A stretch of DNA of 64,000 bases, from the NCBI GenBank assembly GCA_020849495.1, contig JADLGD010000103.1, forward strand, positions 1-64,000. The letters run 5' to 3'. Under the pieces are notes generated by a model. The model saw only the letters and a list, made by a program, of their open reading frames with translations. It was not told where the DNA came from and did no database searches. This document shows positions 20,138-31,085 of this stretch, piece by piece. The position numbers were made by a program, and so were the translations under genes. Source of the DNA: Fluviicola sp. (GTDB taxonomy: Bacteria > Bacteroidota > Bacteroidia > Flavobacteriales_D > Crocinitomicaceae). Position 1 is the stretch's first letter. Each line of letters opens with the position of its first letter.

Positions 20138-20986
20138 TTATTCATAAGGCACAATTGTCAAATTATCTATCAAACGCACATCACCACAAAAACAAGCAAT
20201 ACACACCGTAGCACCGGGAACCCAAGAATCTAATAAATCTTCTAAGGTAACAGGATCAACAATTGACAAATATTCCAACTTTAAAGCACCTTGATTAAAA
20301 AACGAGACTGCTTCATGATACAATGCTTTCGGTGAGTAATTCTCTACATTCTCTTTACAAAAAGCAAGTGTTTTAAAAATATGAAGAGCTGCAGCTTTAT
20401 CCGCATCGTTCAAACGCATGTTTCTGCTACTCATCGCCAAACCAGTTGTTTCTCTCAAAGTAGGACAAGGGATAATGTTCACCGGTAATTTTAAGAAATT
20501 CACCATGTGCTGAATGACTGCCACTTGTTGAAAATCCTTTAAGCCAAAAAACGCTTTATCAGGTTGGATCAAATCAAAGAATCGATAGACAATTTGGATG
20601 ACTCCATTGAAATGACCAGGACGAAAAGCCCCTTCCATTAATTTTTCCAAATTTCCAAGAGGAACATTTGGCGTTGTAAATCCGGCAGGGTACATTTCTT
20701 CTGTGGTTGGAAAAAACAATAAATCACAACCGTTTTCTTCTAATAAACGTGCATCATTTTCAGGAGTACGAGGGTACAACTTCAAATCATTCTGATTATT
20801 GAACTGTGTTGGATTAACATAAACGGTAGCGACAACAAAGTCTGATTCCTTGCCTGCTCGACGAACTAACGCCATGTGACCTTCGTGAAGTGCGCCCATC
20901 GTTGGAACAAAACCAATACTTCTTCCTTCTTTACGAACACTTGTCAACGACTCGGTCAACTCCTCAATTGAGTGAACTATTTTCAC
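20138..20986 (-). CDS. panC: Pantoate--beta-alanine ligase
   Basis: GFVPTMGALHEGHMALVRRA, VYVNPTQFN, FFGLKDFQQVAVI, MSSRNMRL. Confidence 0.97.
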   Translation of the reverse strand: MKIVHSIEELTESLTSVRKEGRSIGFVPTMGALHEGHMALVRRAGKESDFVVATVYVNPTQFNNQNDLKLYPRTPENDARLLEENGCDLLFFPTTEEMYPAGFTTPNVPLGNLEKLMEGAFRPGHFNGVIQIVYRFFDLIQPDKAFFGLKDFQQVAVIQHMVNFLKLPVNIIPCPTLRETTGLAMSSRNMRLNDADKAAALHIFKTLAFCKENVENYSPKALYHEAVSFFNQGALKLEYLSIVDPVTLEDLLDSWVPGATVCIACFCGDVRLIDNLTIVPYE

Positions 20987-21058
20987 AATGAAATAAATAC
21001 TTGAAAAACTAAGCTGGCAAATCTATATGAATTAATTGAAGTTTCGCTCTTTTTTTCC

Positions 21059-21066
21059 TATTTTTG
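21059..21066 (+). promoter_or_regulatory. Candidate -7 box TATTTTTG
   Basis: TAnnTTTG match upstream of the 21101 start. Confidence 0.35.
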
Positions 21067-21100
21067 CACATTATAATCCAAAATCCCCACTACGAATTCT

Positions 21101-21928
21101 ATGGAAAAGAAAAGAATTCTCTTTGTTTCGCAGGAAATTTTCCCGTTTCTTCCGAAATCAGAAGTATCACACAACGCGCGCAAATTGCCACAATCCACAC
21201 AGGAGAACGGCAAAGAAATCCGCGTGTTTACGCCACGTTTTGGCTGTATCAACGAACGCCGTCATCAATTGCATGAGGTGATTCGTTTATCGGGGATGAA
21301 CATTATCATAGATGATCACGATCATCCGTTGATTATTAAAGTTGCATCTATTCCTGCTGCAAGAATTCAAGTTTATTTTATTGATAACGATGAATACTTT
21401 AAGCGCAAGAACAATGTAACCAATGAAGATGGTTCAGACTACAAAGACAACGACGAAAGAAGTATGTTCTTTTGTAGAGGTGTTTTAGAAACAGTGAAAA
21501 AACTAGGGTGGAAACCTGACGTGATTCATTGTCACGGCTGGATGACTTCATTGATGCCTTTGTATATCAAGAAAATGTACAACAAAGATCCGCATTTTGC
21601 AGATACTAAAGTTGTTTACAGCATTTACAATGATACAGAAGGTTTTTCAACAGAATGGGATCCACGTTTTGCAGATAAGTTAGCTTTTGATGGTTTTGAT
21701 GAAAGCGTCACAAATTTAGTTAAAACACCTTCGATGGATGCAATAACTGGAGCTGCTGTTGCGTTTTCTGATGGCGTTGTTCAAAGTAGCGAAAACATAC
21801 CAGCTGGTTTGCAATCCGTTTTTGACAATGCAAGTTGTTTGAAATTAAACTATTTAGCTGAAGAGCACTTAAACAAAGGACTAAACGAGTTTTTTGACAA
21901 AGTGATTGAAGAAGCTGTGTTGATTTAA
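21101..21928 (+). CDS. Glycogen/starch synthase N-terminal (GT5-like) domain protein
   Basis: RILFVSQEIFPF, GKEIRVFTPRFGCINERRHQLHEVIRLSG, PDVIHCHGWMTSLMPLYIK; only 275 aa. Confidence 0.8.
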   Translation: MEKKRILFVSQEIFPFLPKSEVSHNARKLPQSTQENGKEIRVFTPRFGCINERRHQLHEVIRLSGMNIIIDDHDHPLIIKVASIPAARIQVYFIDNDEYFKRKNNVTNEDGSDYKDNDERSMFFCRGVLETVKKLGWKPDVIHCHGWMTSLMPLYIKKMYNKDPHFADTKVVYSIYNDTEGFSTEWDPRFADKLAFDGFDESVTNLVKTPSMDAITGAAVAFSDGVVQSSENIPAGLQSVFDNASCLKLNYLAEEHLNKGLNEFFDKVIEEAVLI

Positions 21929-21929
21929 T

Positions 21930-23231
21930 ATGATGAATTTCAATTTGAAAAATAACTGGCGGAAAGTTGTAGGACTTTCCGCTTGTTTTGTGTTTGCACT
22001 TTCAGTTTCTGTGAGTTGTAAAAAGACATTCGACACCATCGGAAATGGTACTTTAACACCAGAAGAATTACTTGCTTCTGGTGGAATTGATACGTTTTCA
22101 ATTAACACCTACAGTACACTTCAAGACTCTGCATACACGAGTGGCGTATCCAATTTAGTGTTAGGATCCATGCATGACCCAAAAATGGGAATTACAAATG
22201 CATCGTTTTATGCGCAGTTTGATTACACTGGAACATTGAACCAAGGAAATGGTGGTGCTCCTGTTTTAGACTCGGTTGTTCTTTCAATGAAGTATGTTGA
22301 ATTCTATGGTAAATTGGACGAAATCACTGTTCAAGTTCACGAATTAACAGAAGAAATGGATGTTGATTCAAATTATTATAGAAGCACAACATTCCCGGAG
22401 AACTCTAACGACTTGGCAGATCCAACATCAGCAACACAAACTCCTGATCCAACTAAAGATGTAGTGATCGATGGAGATACTTTAGACCCTCAATTACGTG
22501 TCAAATTGGACAACACTTGGGGAAGCACGATTTTAAATGAAGGCTTCAATGGGACGGCTTTTGACACACATGAATCATTTCGATCATTTTTCAATGGTTT
22601 AAGAGTGAGTGTTCAAGAAACAAATCCTGCAAGCGGACAAGGAGGAATTCTTTATCTTGATCCGAATGACAAAAACACGAAAATTACTTTTTATTACCAT
22701 ATAACTGGTGAATCTGATCCATACAACTTTGGTATCGGCATCACAAGTGATTGTGCTTACTTCAATCATGTTGACATTGATAACAGCGGTTATCCAGCTG
22801 GAAACATCATTGGGAACCCCGCATTGGGATTGAATCAGTATTATGCACAAGCATTCAATATGAAAGCAGTAATCGAATTCGCTGGTGTGAGTGATATCCC
22901 AAAAAACAGTGTGATTCATGCAGCGCTTTTGGAACTTCCTGTTGAATATCAAACTTACAATACTTATTACCCGAGCCCTTCATTAGCAGTTGTTTTTGAA
23001 CTAGCAAGTGGTTTTAAAGTAGGTACTATTCAATACAATAATTCTAGAAAAAGTTATTTATTTGATATTCGCCAGTACATCCAAGAAATTGTAAACGACG
23101 ATGTTGCAAATACAGGTGTAACAGTTGCACCAAGTAAATTCTCAAGTTCAGCTGAAAGAATTATTTTTAATGGCCCTGGTACATCAAATAAGATGAAACC
23201 CAAATTGATTATTAAATACACTACATTCTAA
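21930..23231 (+). CDS. DUF4270-family lipoprotein
   Basis: Lipobox-like VSVSCKK; C-terminal NTGVTVAPSKFSSSAERIIFNGPGTSNKMKPKLIIKYTTF; adjacent to the GT5-like gene and glmS. Confidence 0.8.
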   Translation: MMNFNLKNNWRKVVGLSACFVFALSVSVSCKKTFDTIGNGTLTPEELLASGGIDTFSINTYSTLQDSAYTSGVSNLVLGSMHDPKMGITNASFYAQFDYTGTLNQGNGGAPVLDSVVLSMKYVEFYGKLDEITVQVHELTEEMDVDSNYYRSTTFPENSNDLADPTSATQTPDPTKDVVIDGDTLDPQLRVKLDNTWGSTILNEGFNGTAFDTHESFRSFFNGLRVSVQETNPASGQGGILYLDPNDKNTKITFYYHITGESDPYNFGIGITSDCAYFNHVDIDNSGYPAGNIIGNPALGLNQYYAQAFNMKAVIEFAGVSDIPKNSVIHAALLELPVEYQTYNTYYPSPSLAVVFELASGFKVGTIQYNNSRKSYLFDIRQYIQEIVNDDVANTGVTVAPSKFSSSAERIIFNGPGTSNKMKPKLIIKYTTF

Positions 23232-23238
23232 TTACACT

Positions 23239-25083
23239 ATGTGTGGAATTGTTGCTTATATAGGAAAAAAAGAAGCGTATCCAATTCTGATTAAAGGATT
23301 GAAACGTTTGGAATACCGTGGATACGACTCTGCTGGAATTGCTTTATTGAATAACGAAAGTTTGCGTTTATACAAACGTCAAGGAAAAGTCTCCAATTTA
23401 GAAGAGTTTGTCATTGGAAAAGATATTACAGGATATGCAGGTATTGGTCATACACGTTGGGCAACCCACGGACCTCCAAATGATACCAATGCACATCCTC
23501 ATTTTTCAATGGATCAAAAAATCGCTTTGATTCACAACGGTATCATTGAAAACTACAATTCACTTAAAGAAGAATTGATTGCTCGCGGATACGTTTTTCA
23601 AAGTCAGACTGATACAGAGGTATTGGTGCATTTGATTGATGACATTCAAAAGAAAGAACAAGTAGATTTAGCAGAAGCTGTTCGTATTGCTTTGTTAAGT
23701 GTGATTGGAGCTTATGCGATTGTCGTGATTTCAAAAGACAATCCAAATCAATTGATTGCTGCACGCAAAAGTTCGCCTTTAGTAGTAGGAATTGGAACAG
23801 AAAACGATTTTTATCTAGCTTCTGATGCAACACCAATCATCGAATATACCAACCAAGTAGTTTACTTGGATGATGAAGAAATAGCTGTTGTAGATTTAGT
23901 AGACGGTTTAAAAATCACCAACTTACGCAACCAAGAAAAAACACCTTATGTTCAAGAACTTGAATTGCAATTAGAAGCTTTGGAAAAAGGTGGATACGAG
24001 CATTTCATGTTGAAAGAAATTCACGAACAACCGCGTTCAATTAAAGATTGTTTCCGTGGTCGTTTGAATGCTGATGAAGGTTGGGTTTCTCTTGGAGGAA
24101 TCAAAGACTACGAGCAAAAAATGATTCAAGCACAGCGCATCGTAATGGTGGCATGTGGTACTTCATGGCATGCTTGTTTAGTAGGTGAATATTTATTTGA
24201 AGATTTAGCACGTATCAATGTAGAAGTAGAATATGCTTCTGAATTTAGATACCGTAATCCAATCATCAACGAAAATGACATTGTTATTGCTGTTTCTCAA
24301 TCAGGTGAAACTGCGGATACCCTTGCTGCGTTGGAATTGGCTAAATCAAAAGGTGCTACCATCTTAGGAATTTGTAACGTGGTTGGTTCATCCATTTCTC
24401 GTGTTACAGATGCTGGTTCATACACACATGCTGGTCCAGAAATCGGTGTTGCATCAACAAAAGCATTTACTGCTCAAGTTACAGTATTGACCTTGATGGC
24501 ACTTTCTTTAGCACATAAAAAAGGAACCATCAGTGAGTCGAAATTCCGCACAATGCTTTCCGAATTGGAAATTATCCCAGAAAAAGTAAAACGCGTTTTA
24601 GAACGCAATGGGGATATTGAACAAATTGCATCCATCTACAAGAATGCAACAAATGCATTATATCTTGGAAGAGGGAGTTCATTCCCAGTTGCTTTAGAAG
24701 GAGCATTGAAATTGAAAGAGATTTCTTATATCCATGCTGAAGGTTATCCTGCTGCTGAAATGAAACATGGTCCAATTGCTTTGATCGACGAAGAAATGCC
24801 TGTATTTGTGATTGCAACAAAAGGAACTTCTTATGAGAAAGTAGTTAGCAATATCCAAGAAGTGAAAGCACGAAAAGGGAAAATCATTGCAATTGTAACG
24901 GAAGGCGACACAGATGTGAAAGCCATGGCTGATCATGTGATTGAAATTCCTGACACAGACGAACATTTAGTGCCGATTTTAGCAACGATTCCTTTGCAAT
25001 TATTGAGTTATCACATTGCAGTGATGCGTGGTTGTAACGTGGACCAACCACGAAACTTAGCAAAATCAGTTACAGTAGAATAA
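23239..25083 (+). CDS. glmS: Glutamine--fructose-6-phosphate aminotransferase (isomerizing)
   Basis: MCGIVAYIGKKEA, RLEYRGYDSAGIA, VACGTSWHA, SQSGETADTLAAL, C-terminal QPRNLAKSVTVE. Confidence 0.98.
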   Translation: MCGIVAYIGKKEAYPILIKGLKRLEYRGYDSAGIALLNNESLRLYKRQGKVSNLEEFVIGKDITGYAGIGHTRWATHGPPNDTNAHPHFSMDQKIALIHNGIIENYNSLKEELIARGYVFQSQTDTEVLVHLIDDIQKKEQVDLAEAVRIALLSVIGAYAIVVISKDNPNQLIAARKSSPLVVGIGTENDFYLASDATPIIEYTNQVVYLDDEEIAVVDLVDGLKITNLRNQEKTPYVQELELQLEALEKGGYEHFMLKEIHEQPRSIKDCFRGRLNADEGWVSLGGIKDYEQKMIQAQRIVMVACGTSWHACLVGEYLFEDLARINVEVEYASEFRYRNPIINENDIVIAVSQSGETADTLAALELAKSKGATILGICNVVGSSISRVTDAGSYTHAGPEIGVASTKAFTAQVTVLTLMALSLAHKKGTISESKFRTMLSELEIIPEKVKRVLERNGDIEQIASIYKNATNALYLGRGSSFPVALEGALKLKEISYIHAEGYPAAEMKHGPIALIDEEMPVFVIATKGTSYEKVVSNIQEVKARKGKIIAIVTEGDTDVKAMADHVIEIPDTDEHLVPILATIPLQLLSYHIAVMRGCNVDQPRNLAKSVTVE

Positions 25084-25102
25084 AAAATAAGTAATAACAT
25101 AT

Positions 25103-25137
25103 AAAAGAGGTTGTCAATGAAGACAACCTCTTTTTTT
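25103..25137. terminator. Rho-independent terminator
   Basis: AAAAGAGGTTGTC-AATGAA-GACAACCTCTTTTTTT. Confidence 0.85.
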
Positions 25138-25154
25138 GTGGATCAATTCTAAGC

Positions 25155-25883
25155 TTAATCTTTAATGACTTTACCTTTGATGTGATCTTGAATTGGTAAA
25201 AGAATTTGGAACCGATTCAATTCTTTGTATAAGTGGAATTCAAAACTACTTGATGCTGTTGTGCCATAAAAAACAATCATGTAACTTGGTTTTTTTGACC
25301 AATCAAGCATCGTTTGAAAAACGCCTTGTTCATTGGTTCTGATGGATTGGATCAATTGACCATCTCCATCCATTACATTTACGGAAGCATTTCTTATTGG
25401 ACTCTTTGCCAAACTTAAAACGGTTCCTTTCAATTCACTTTTTTCCTCGCCATTCAATGGATGTTGGTAGATCATAACCGCATCTCCCATCCATTTTTCT
25501 TGGATCGTATCAGAAATACACAAAGGCGAAAGCACAGGTTCGTTAATGGTATTTACAGTTGTATTCTGACTATAAACAGACAAACTAATCAACGTTGAAA
25601 AAGCAGCTCCCATTAAAATTGATTTTAAGTGAAAACTTCCAGCGTAAATTTCGGTAGATTTATTCAATTCTCTGTGTAATTGATCTGATTCAAATCTTCC
25701 ACAAACTGATTGATTTACCATTTCATCCATTGTACGAAGAATTTGTGCATCACTCATCCATGAAAAATCAACAACTACTTTTTCACAGGATTGACAAAAT
25801 TTCCCTTGCTCTTCTGGGATCATTTTACTCCAATCGGCATGACAAGGTTGATCTATTTTAAGTTTTCCATTGGACTTTTTCAT
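25155..25883 (-). CDS. Hypothetical protein with N-terminal Cys motif, TM segment and carboxypeptidase-like domain
   Basis: CHADWSKMIPEEQGKFCQSCEKVVVDFSWMSDAQILRTM; ELKGTVLSLAKSPIRNASVNVMDGDGQLIQSIRTNEQGVF. Confidence 0.7.
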   Translation of the reverse strand: MKKSNGKLKIDQPCHADWSKMIPEEQGKFCQSCEKVVVDFSWMSDAQILRTMDEMVNQSVCGRFESDQLHRELNKSTEIYAGSFHLKSILMGAAFSTLISLSVYSQNTTVNTINEPVLSPLCISDTIQEKWMGDAVMIYQHPLNGEEKSELKGTVLSLAKSPIRNASVNVMDGDGQLIQSIRTNEQGVFQTMLDWSKKPSYMIVFYGTTASSSFEFHLYKELNRFQILLPIQDHIKGKVIKD

Positions 25884-26054
25884 CTTATAAGATTTTCATT
25901 CGCTTACAATTTGATGACCGATAAGTTCAATCAATGCATTTAAACAAGCTCTTTTCATAAACAGTATATAAACTTATTATTTTCATTCTCTGAATGTTAA
26001 ATAAGACCAATTAGTGAAAGATTTTTTTATATTCGTTATTATTAGCAGAACAAA

Positions 26055-26261
26055 ATGGATCGAATACGACGTTTTCAACGGACAATGATTATCTCTTTAA
26101 CAGCCTTAAACTCTTTCGTTTATGGCATTTCGATGGATTTTTCTATGACGAAAACTTTTGGTTTCACAATCATTACCACCTCCATCGCTGCAGCAGCAAT
26201 TCTCGTAGTTGTACAATTCAAAAAAGCAAAGCTGAAACGAAAACCAATCCCTAAAGATTAG
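26055..26261 (+). CDS. Small hypothetical two-TM protein
   Basis: 68-aa ORF with two hydrophobic segments and a basic tail, in an otherwise empty gap. Confidence 0.45.
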   Translation: MDRIRRFQRTMIISLTALNSFVYGISMDFSMTKTFGFTIITTSIAAAAILVVVQFKKAKLKRKPIPKD

Positions 26262-26306
26262 ATTTCAAAAGCCGCTTTCATTTCCAATAAATTCGATTTT
26301 TTGAGC

Positions 26307-26314
26307 TACTTTTG
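26307..26314 (+). promoter_or_regulatory. Candidate -7 box TACTTTTG
   Basis: TAnnTTTG match 21 bp upstream of the 26335 start. Confidence 0.4.
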
Positions 26315-26334
26315 GTGTTCTTAAAATCAATGAT

Positions 26335-28359
26335 ATGAAACGTTTGTTGCTGTCAATTTTTATCCTTCAATTCACTTTCTCCATCTTCGGGCAAGAACCA
26401 CAATTCAGTGTAGAAAAAATGTGGTCATTAACCCGTTTATCAGGCTCAATTGTTTCTCCAAACGAAAAACACATCTTTTACCAAGAAACCAATTACGATT
26501 ACACTAAAAATACAGGGACAACTACTCCTTTTTTGATGGACATACCAAGTCAAAAACGATCATCAATTGCTATTGAAGGTGCTTGGAATGTTGTTTGGAA
26601 TTCGAATAATGAATTGGTTTATTTAATTGCCGAAGAAAATCACACGGTGATGAAATCATACAATCCAACTACGAAAACTTCAACTACGCTTCATGATTTC
26701 GAAGAAACAGAAATTGAAGGATTTGTTCTTTCTTCTGACGGTAAACGTTTCGCTACTTTGGAAAGCATTAAATTAAGGCCAATTGTAGTTGACAAATACC
26801 CCGATTTACCTTTAGCTAAAGCAAGAATTGAAGAATCATTGATGTACCGCCATTGGAATGCATGGACAGGCGAAAAAGGACTTCATTTATTTTGGTATGA
26901 AAAAACAGCGACCAACTTTGTCAAAAAAGGAGATGTCATGAAGGGTGAACCGTTTCCTTCTGTAACTGGTCCTTTTGGTGGAATTGAATCCGTATGTTTT
27001 AGCGCTGATGGGAACACCATCTATTATTCAACAAAGAAAAAAAGCGGAAAAGAATTTGCTGTTTCAACCAATAGTGAAATCTATGCTTTTAGAACACAAG
27101 ACAACATCACCACCACTTTGACATCTGCCCACAAAGGTTATGATACCAATCCATTGATCAATTCAACGGGTAAAACACTCGCTTGGTTGAGCATGGAAAA
27201 AGATGGTTTTGAAGCAGATAAAAACCGCATTCGCATCATGGATTTAGCAAGTCGTCAAGAAAAAGATTTGACCGCAAATTTAGATTTGAGTGTTGACCAA
27301 TTTGTGTGGCATCCATCACAAGAAATCATCTATTTTATTGCTGCAATTAAAGGAACCAAACAGTTGTTTTCTGTGGACGTGAAAACATCAAAGATTACTC
27401 AATTGACAGCAGACCGCTGTGATTATGTGAATTTATCTGCTACAAAGCATCAAGTTATATTGGAACGTCAATCCATGATTGACCCCACTGACTTGTGGAT
27501 TTTCACACCAAAAACAGGTTTATTGGAACAAGTAACGAAAGTGAACAACGATAAACTTGCGAAAATTGCAGCTCCAACAGTGAAAGAAAAATGGATTACA
27601 ACAACTGATGGTATGAAAATGTTAGTTTGGATGGTCTTGCCTCCAAATTTTGATCCTTCAAAAAAATACCCAACCTTGCTATACTGTCAAGGTGGTCCAC
27701 AATCACCAGTTTCGCAATATTTTTCTTATCGTTGGAATTTCCGATTAATGGCTTCACAAGGCTACATCATCGTTGCACCAAACAGAAGAGGTTTACCAGG
27801 TTTTGGACAAGAATGGAACGATGCGATTTCAAAAGATTGGGGAGGCCAAGCAATGGAAGATTATTTAGTGGCAATTGACAGTTGTGTTGCACAAGAACCT
27901 GCAATTGACAAAGATAAATTAGGAGCAGTTGGTGCTTCTTATGGTGGTTATTCGGTTTATTACTTAGCTGGAATTCACAACAATCGTTTCAAAGCATTTG
28001 TATCCCATTGTGGCTTGTTCAATTTAGAGAGTTGGTATGGAACTACTGAGGAATTGTTCTTTGCAAATTCTGATATTGGTGGACCTTATTGGTTACCAGA
28101 AAACAAAGCATTGTATGCAAAAAACAGTCCTCATCACATGGTTGATAAATGGAATACACCAATGCTGGTAATACATGGAGGAAAAGATTTTCGTGTACCA
28201 GAAACGGAAGGTATGCAAGCTTACCAAGCACTACAATTAAAAGGAATTCCAAGTAAATTTTTGTACTTCCCAGACGAAGGTCACTGGATTACCAAACCTC
28301 AAAACGGGATTTTATGGTATCGCGAATACTTTGAATGGTTGGGAACTTACTTAAAATAA
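26335..28359 (+). CDS. S9-family prolyl oligopeptidase-type peptidase
   Basis: Signal peptide; C-terminal GAVGASYGGYSVYYLAG (GxSxGG), HGGKDFRVPETEGMQAYQAL, FPDEGHW triad. Confidence 0.93.
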   Translation: MKRLLLSIFILQFTFSIFGQEPQFSVEKMWSLTRLSGSIVSPNEKHIFYQETNYDYTKNTGTTTPFLMDIPSQKRSSIAIEGAWNVVWNSNNELVYLIAEENHTVMKSYNPTTKTSTTLHDFEETEIEGFVLSSDGKRFATLESIKLRPIVVDKYPDLPLAKARIEESLMYRHWNAWTGEKGLHLFWYEKTATNFVKKGDVMKGEPFPSVTGPFGGIESVCFSADGNTIYYSTKKKSGKEFAVSTNSEIYAFRTQDNITTTLTSAHKGYDTNPLINSTGKTLAWLSMEKDGFEADKNRIRIMDLASRQEKDLTANLDLSVDQFVWHPSQEIIYFIAAIKGTKQLFSVDVKTSKITQLTADRCDYVNLSATKHQVILERQSMIDPTDLWIFTPKTGLLEQVTKVNNDKLAKIAAPTVKEKWITTTDGMKMLVWMVLPPNFDPSKKYPTLLYCQGGPQSPVSQYFSYRWNFRLMASQGYIIVAPNRRGLPGFGQEWNDAISKDWGGQAMEDYLVAIDSCVAQEPAIDKDKLGAVGASYGGYSVYYLAGIHNNRFKAFVSHCGLFNLESWYGTTEELFFANSDIGGPYWLPENKALYAKNSPHHMVDKWNTPMLVIHGGKDFRVPETEGMQAYQALQLKGIPSKFLYFPDEGHWITKPQNGILWYREYFEWLGTYLK

Positions 28360-28380
28360 GCCCTCTTTTGCCGATTTAAT

Positions 28381-28388
28381 TAACTTTG
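28381..28388 (+). promoter_or_regulatory. Candidate -7 box TAACTTTG
   Basis: TAnnTTTG match 20 bp upstream of the 28408 start. Confidence 0.4.
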
Positions 28389-28407
28389 TATCCTATTTTA
28401 AAGAAAT

Positions 28408-31074
28408 ATGTGGAATAAGCTTGCCAATATAATACTTCGAAATCGTTTTTTAATCCTTGGAATCATCGCTTTGTTGACCGTGTTTTTCGGTTATCATACG
28501 ATCACAGGCTTAAGAATTGACAACAAGTATGGCAATATGTTGCCTAAAGACGCTGAAACTCAACAAACGTATTTGAAATTCAAAGAAATGTTTGGTGAAG
28601 ACGGTTCGTCTTTGGTTATTGGTATACAAGATGATTCATTATTCACGGAAGAAAAGTTCTTAAAATGGAAAGAACTTGGTGATAGTATTTTGCAATTGGC
28701 GGGGGTTAACTCAGTGATTTCTGAGGCAAAACTATTTACCCTTCGCAACGACCAAGATCGCGAAGAATTCATAGCAAAACCGATCTTTTCTGATACTCGA
28801 TTCAAAGAAAAAAGCATCGATTCCATCAAGAAAGAAATTCGAAACAACCCACTTTACAAAGACATGCTTTACAATGATTCATCGAATGTGAGTTTGATGA
28901 TGGTTAACATTGATGAGAAGTTTCTAGTAGATCGAAAAAAACAAAAAGTAGTCATTCAGATTGAAGAATTAGCAGCAACTTACGAGCCTGTTTTTGGTAA
29001 AGTTCATTTCGCGGGATTACCTCACATGCGTGTTTTGATTGGTAAACGTGTCATGAATGAAATGTACTTTTTCGTTGCCTTATCCATTTTGGCATCTTCC
29101 TTCATCATGTACTTCTTCTTCCGATCGATACGCGTTACATTGATTTGTAACATCGTTGTATTGGTGACAGTAGTTTGGGCCATGGGAACCATCGGCATGA
29201 TGGGTTACAACGTATCCATTATGATGGCTTTAATTCCGCCATTGATGATTGTTATTGGAATACCGAATTGTATCTATCTCTACAATAAATACCATCAAGA
29301 ATACCGACTTCATAAAAATAAGGCCAAAGCTTTATCTCGAACGATTCGTAAAACGGGAACTGCAATGTGGTTGACCAATGTCACATCTGCTTTGGGTTTC
29401 ATTACAGTCTGTTTTACAAGCTCTCAGAAATTCTTTGAATTTGGGGTTATTTCGACCTTGAACATCATGTTGTGTTATGTGGTTTCTATTTGTTTAGTTC
29501 CCATTTTTGCTTCCTTCTCAAAAAGCCCACCTGAAAAGCACTTACGCCATTTGGACCGCAAAGCTGCTGTCAAATTATTAGACAAGTTGGTTTTTATTAC
29601 TGCAAAAAGAAGACCTGCCATTTACATCATCACGATAGTAGTTACTGCAGTTAGTTCATTCGGTGTCATTTTCATGCAAGTGACAGGAAACTTGACAGGA
29701 GATTTACCATCAAAAGACCCCATCTTAAAAGACATCCAGTTCATGGAAGCGAATTTTGGTGGAGCTGTACCTTTTGAGGTAATGATCAAATACAAAGAGA
29801 AAGGACGATTGTTTAGCAAAAACACATTAGAACGTGTTGAATCGGTTCAACAATCATTTAAGGACGATACTTTGTTTGCAAAAAGTTTGTCTATTGTTGA
29901 CTTTGTGAAAGTAGTCAACATGGCTTACTACAACAACGATCCGGATCAATACAACTTGATTTCAAAACGCGACATGTTGCGTTTGAAAAAATACGTTGAC
30001 AATTTTAGTATGTCGAACAATAACTCGGCGTTTTCTTTGAAAGAATTAGTGGATACTACCAATTGCATTTTACGTGTTCGCACACAAATGAAAGACATTG
30101 GTTCTTATGAAGTATCGGATGAAGTGGCGCTTGTCAAAAATAGAATTGACAGTTTAATGAATCCAGATAAAGCTGATATTGAACGCTTGTATGCTAAAGC
30201 TGCGAAAGGCAAAAAAGTGTATTACGATTCCATTTTAGATAATTACTCATTTGTATACAATTCTTTGACTTCCGTTTTATCGAATGGCAATAGTGATAAG
30301 CAACTAGCATTTGACTCTGATCCTGAACTATTAAAAAGCTATTACAACAAACCTGATTTCTTGAAAAAATTACGCAAGGCGATTGATCAAGAATACTACG
30401 ATGTAGAATTAACAGGAACTTCCGTTGTAGCTTCAGAAGGAACGCAGTACTTGGTAAGTAATTTATTATCCTCCATCATTTTTGCCATCTTGTCCATTGC
30501 AGCTTTGATGTCAGTCTTGTTCTACTCATTCAGAATGGTAGTCGTTTCGATGATTCCTAATTTAATTCCGATGGTTGTAACAGCAGGAATCATGGGATGG
30601 TTTGGTATTCCGTTGAAACCTTCTACATTATTGATCTTCTCCATTGCATTGGGAATTACAGTTGATAATACCATTCACTTCTTGGCACATTACCGTCATG
30701 AAATCAAACTAAAAAAATGGGATTTAAAAGACTGTGTTGCCATTTCGATTCGTGAAACTGGTTTGAGTATCATTTATACATCGGTGATTCTATTCTTCGG
30801 ATTCATAGTGTTCGTATTCTCTGATTTTGGTGGAACTCAAGCTTTGGGATACTTATCAGCAATCACCTATTTTGTTGCATTGTTTACCAACTTGATCTTA
30901 TTACCAGCGTTGTTATTGAGCTATGAGCGCAAACTGACAACGAAATCATTTGAAGAACCATTGTTTGAAATCTACGATGAGGAAAGCGACATCGACTGGA
31001 ACCTGTTAGAAGTTCAATCAGACGATGAGGACGAAACAGAACAAAAATCTCCTGAAGATTCTAAAGACGCTTAA
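28408..31074 (+). CDS. RND/MMPL-family exporter
   Basis: Two repeated TM blocks, large soluble loops, [25 protein letters not shown]. Confidence 0.9.
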   Translation: MWNKLANIILRNRFLILGIIALLTVFFGYHTITGLRIDNKYGNMLPKDAETQQTYLKFKEMFGEDGSSLVIGIQDDSLFTEEKFLKWKELGDSILQLAGVNSVISEAKLFTLRNDQDREEFIAKPIFSDTRFKEKSIDSIKKEIRNNPLYKDMLYNDSSNVSLMMVNIDEKFLVDRKKQKVVIQIEELAATYEPVFGKVHFAGLPHMRVLIGKRVMNEMYFFVALSILASSFIMYFFFRSIRVTLICNIVVLVTVVWAMGTIGMMGYNVSIMMALIPPLMIVIGIPNCIYLYNKYHQEYRLHKNKAKALSRTIRKTGTAMWLTNVTSALGFITVCFTSSQKFFEFGVISTLNIMLCYVVSICLVPIFASFSKSPPEKHLRHLDRKAAVKLLDKLVFITAKRRPAIYIITIVVTAVSSFGVIFMQVTGNLTGDLPSKDPILKDIQFMEANFGGAVPFEVMIKYKEKGRLFSKNTLERVESVQQSFKDDTLFAKSLSIVDFVKVVNMAYYNNDPDQYNLISKRDMLRLKKYVDNFSMSNNNSAFSLKELVDTTNCILRVRTQMKDIGSYEVSDEVALVKNRIDSLMNPDKADIERLYAKAAKGKKVYYDSILDNYSFVYNSLTSVLSNGNSDKQLAFDSDPELLKSYYNKPDFLKKLRKAIDQEYYDVELTGTSVVASEGTQYLVSNLLSSIIFAILSIAALMSVLFYSFRMVVVSMIPNLIPMVVTAGIMGWFGIPLKPSTLLIFSIALGITVDNTIHFLAHYRHEIKLKKWDLKDCVAISIRETGLSIIYTSVILFFGFIVFVFSDFGGTQALGYLSAITYFVALFTNLILLPALLLSYERKLTTKSFEEPLFEIYDEESDIDWNLLEVQSDDEDETEQKSPEDSKDA

Positions 31075-31085
31075 TTACTTCAACT

